Part shown: one piece after another, positions 32,879-33,109 of the stretch
Layout: every line of letters starts with the position of its first letter
Position numbering within the stretch: the stretch's first letter is position 1
Source: Pseudomonas putida
Lineage (GTDB): Bacteria > Pseudomonadota > Gammaproteobacteria > Pseudomonadales > Pseudomonadaceae
Length of the DNA stretch: 33,109 nucleotides
Reading direction: 5' to 3'
Assembly (NCBI RefSeq): GCF_001941965.1
Contig: NZ_MKZO01000049.1
Span: 1-33,109, forward strand
Program-made: the position numbers and the translations under genes
Notes under the pieces: generated by a model
Database searches by the model: none
Told to the model about the DNA's origin: nothing
The model's input: only the letters and a program-made list of their open reading frames with translations

Positions 32879-33109
32879 GCAAAAGCAACACAAACCCCAA
32901 GCCCGAGTGCGACACTCCGCCGCACCCTCGCCCACCTGTCGGCCCACCCCCGAAACCCATTAGAATTGCCCGCCCCTTTTTCGCCTCATCGCATCGAGCA
33001 GCGACAACCCCAATAAAAACCAGCAGCCCCGGCCCGCAACGGTCCGGCTGACATGCGCGCGCGTCCCGAGGGTGTCTGTCCGCTATTCAATGACTTTCGA
33101 GGTAAGTAT
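32879..33109 (+). other. upstream region of a rightward gene starting at the window edge
   Basis: No gene of its own is seen. The last bases read GAGGTAAGTAT; GAGGT at 33099-33103 followed by AT at the very end would form a ribosome site and a start codon if the next base is G. An alternative ATG at 33090 lacks a well-placed ribosome site. The encoded product cannot be seen. Confidence 0.4.

Overview
The window looks like a chromosomal segment of a fluorescent/putida-group Pseudomonas. It has high-GC coding DNA, five copies of the REP-type palindromes usual in that group (arms built on GCTGGCAAGCCAGCTCCCAC or its GCGGGTGAACCCGC variant), and genes typical of the genus (general porins, a valine-type acyl-CoA module, RNase T2, an AtsA-type sulfatase). 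The species call is inference.

Left edge (1-4100): a general porin on the - strand is divergent from a two-gene + strand operon encoding a 3-hydroxyisobutyryl-CoA hydrolase and a short/branched-chain acyl-CoA dehydrogenase, most likely acting in valine/isobutyrate breakdown. Middle (4129-29480): an accessory block almost entirely on the - strand. Read in transcription order it holds a 3778-residue Rhs/YD-repeat protein with eight tandem ~208-residue N-terminal repeats, a 2332-residue paralogue with one such repeat, a broken gene for a two-module protein of unknown function, and two tandem M66 (StcE/dictomallein-type) zinc metallopeptidases. A secreted RNase T2 is inserted on the + strand. Right edge (29602-32649): a signal-peptide-bearing arylsulfatase and an outer-membrane barrel form a - strand pair. 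The last 460 bases hold a REP pair and what looks like the leader of a rightward gene that begins at the window edge.

The main result is that four transcription units of the accessory block share one promoter design: a 16-bp dyad (CTGAYATTTCTGTCAG) abutting a TTGTNN -35 element, then exactly 17 bp, then a poor -10. This fits one dedicated activator switching on both giant Rhs proteins, the unknown protein and the M66 pair. None of these products has a recognisable Sec signal peptide. No immunity gene, PAAR/VgrG, Eag chaperone or TcA-like gene is present in the window. I read the block as an undescribed co-regulated effector or toxin-like regulon whose export route is not visible here. Function and export are inference; the promoter motif, repeats and motifs are read directly from the sequence.
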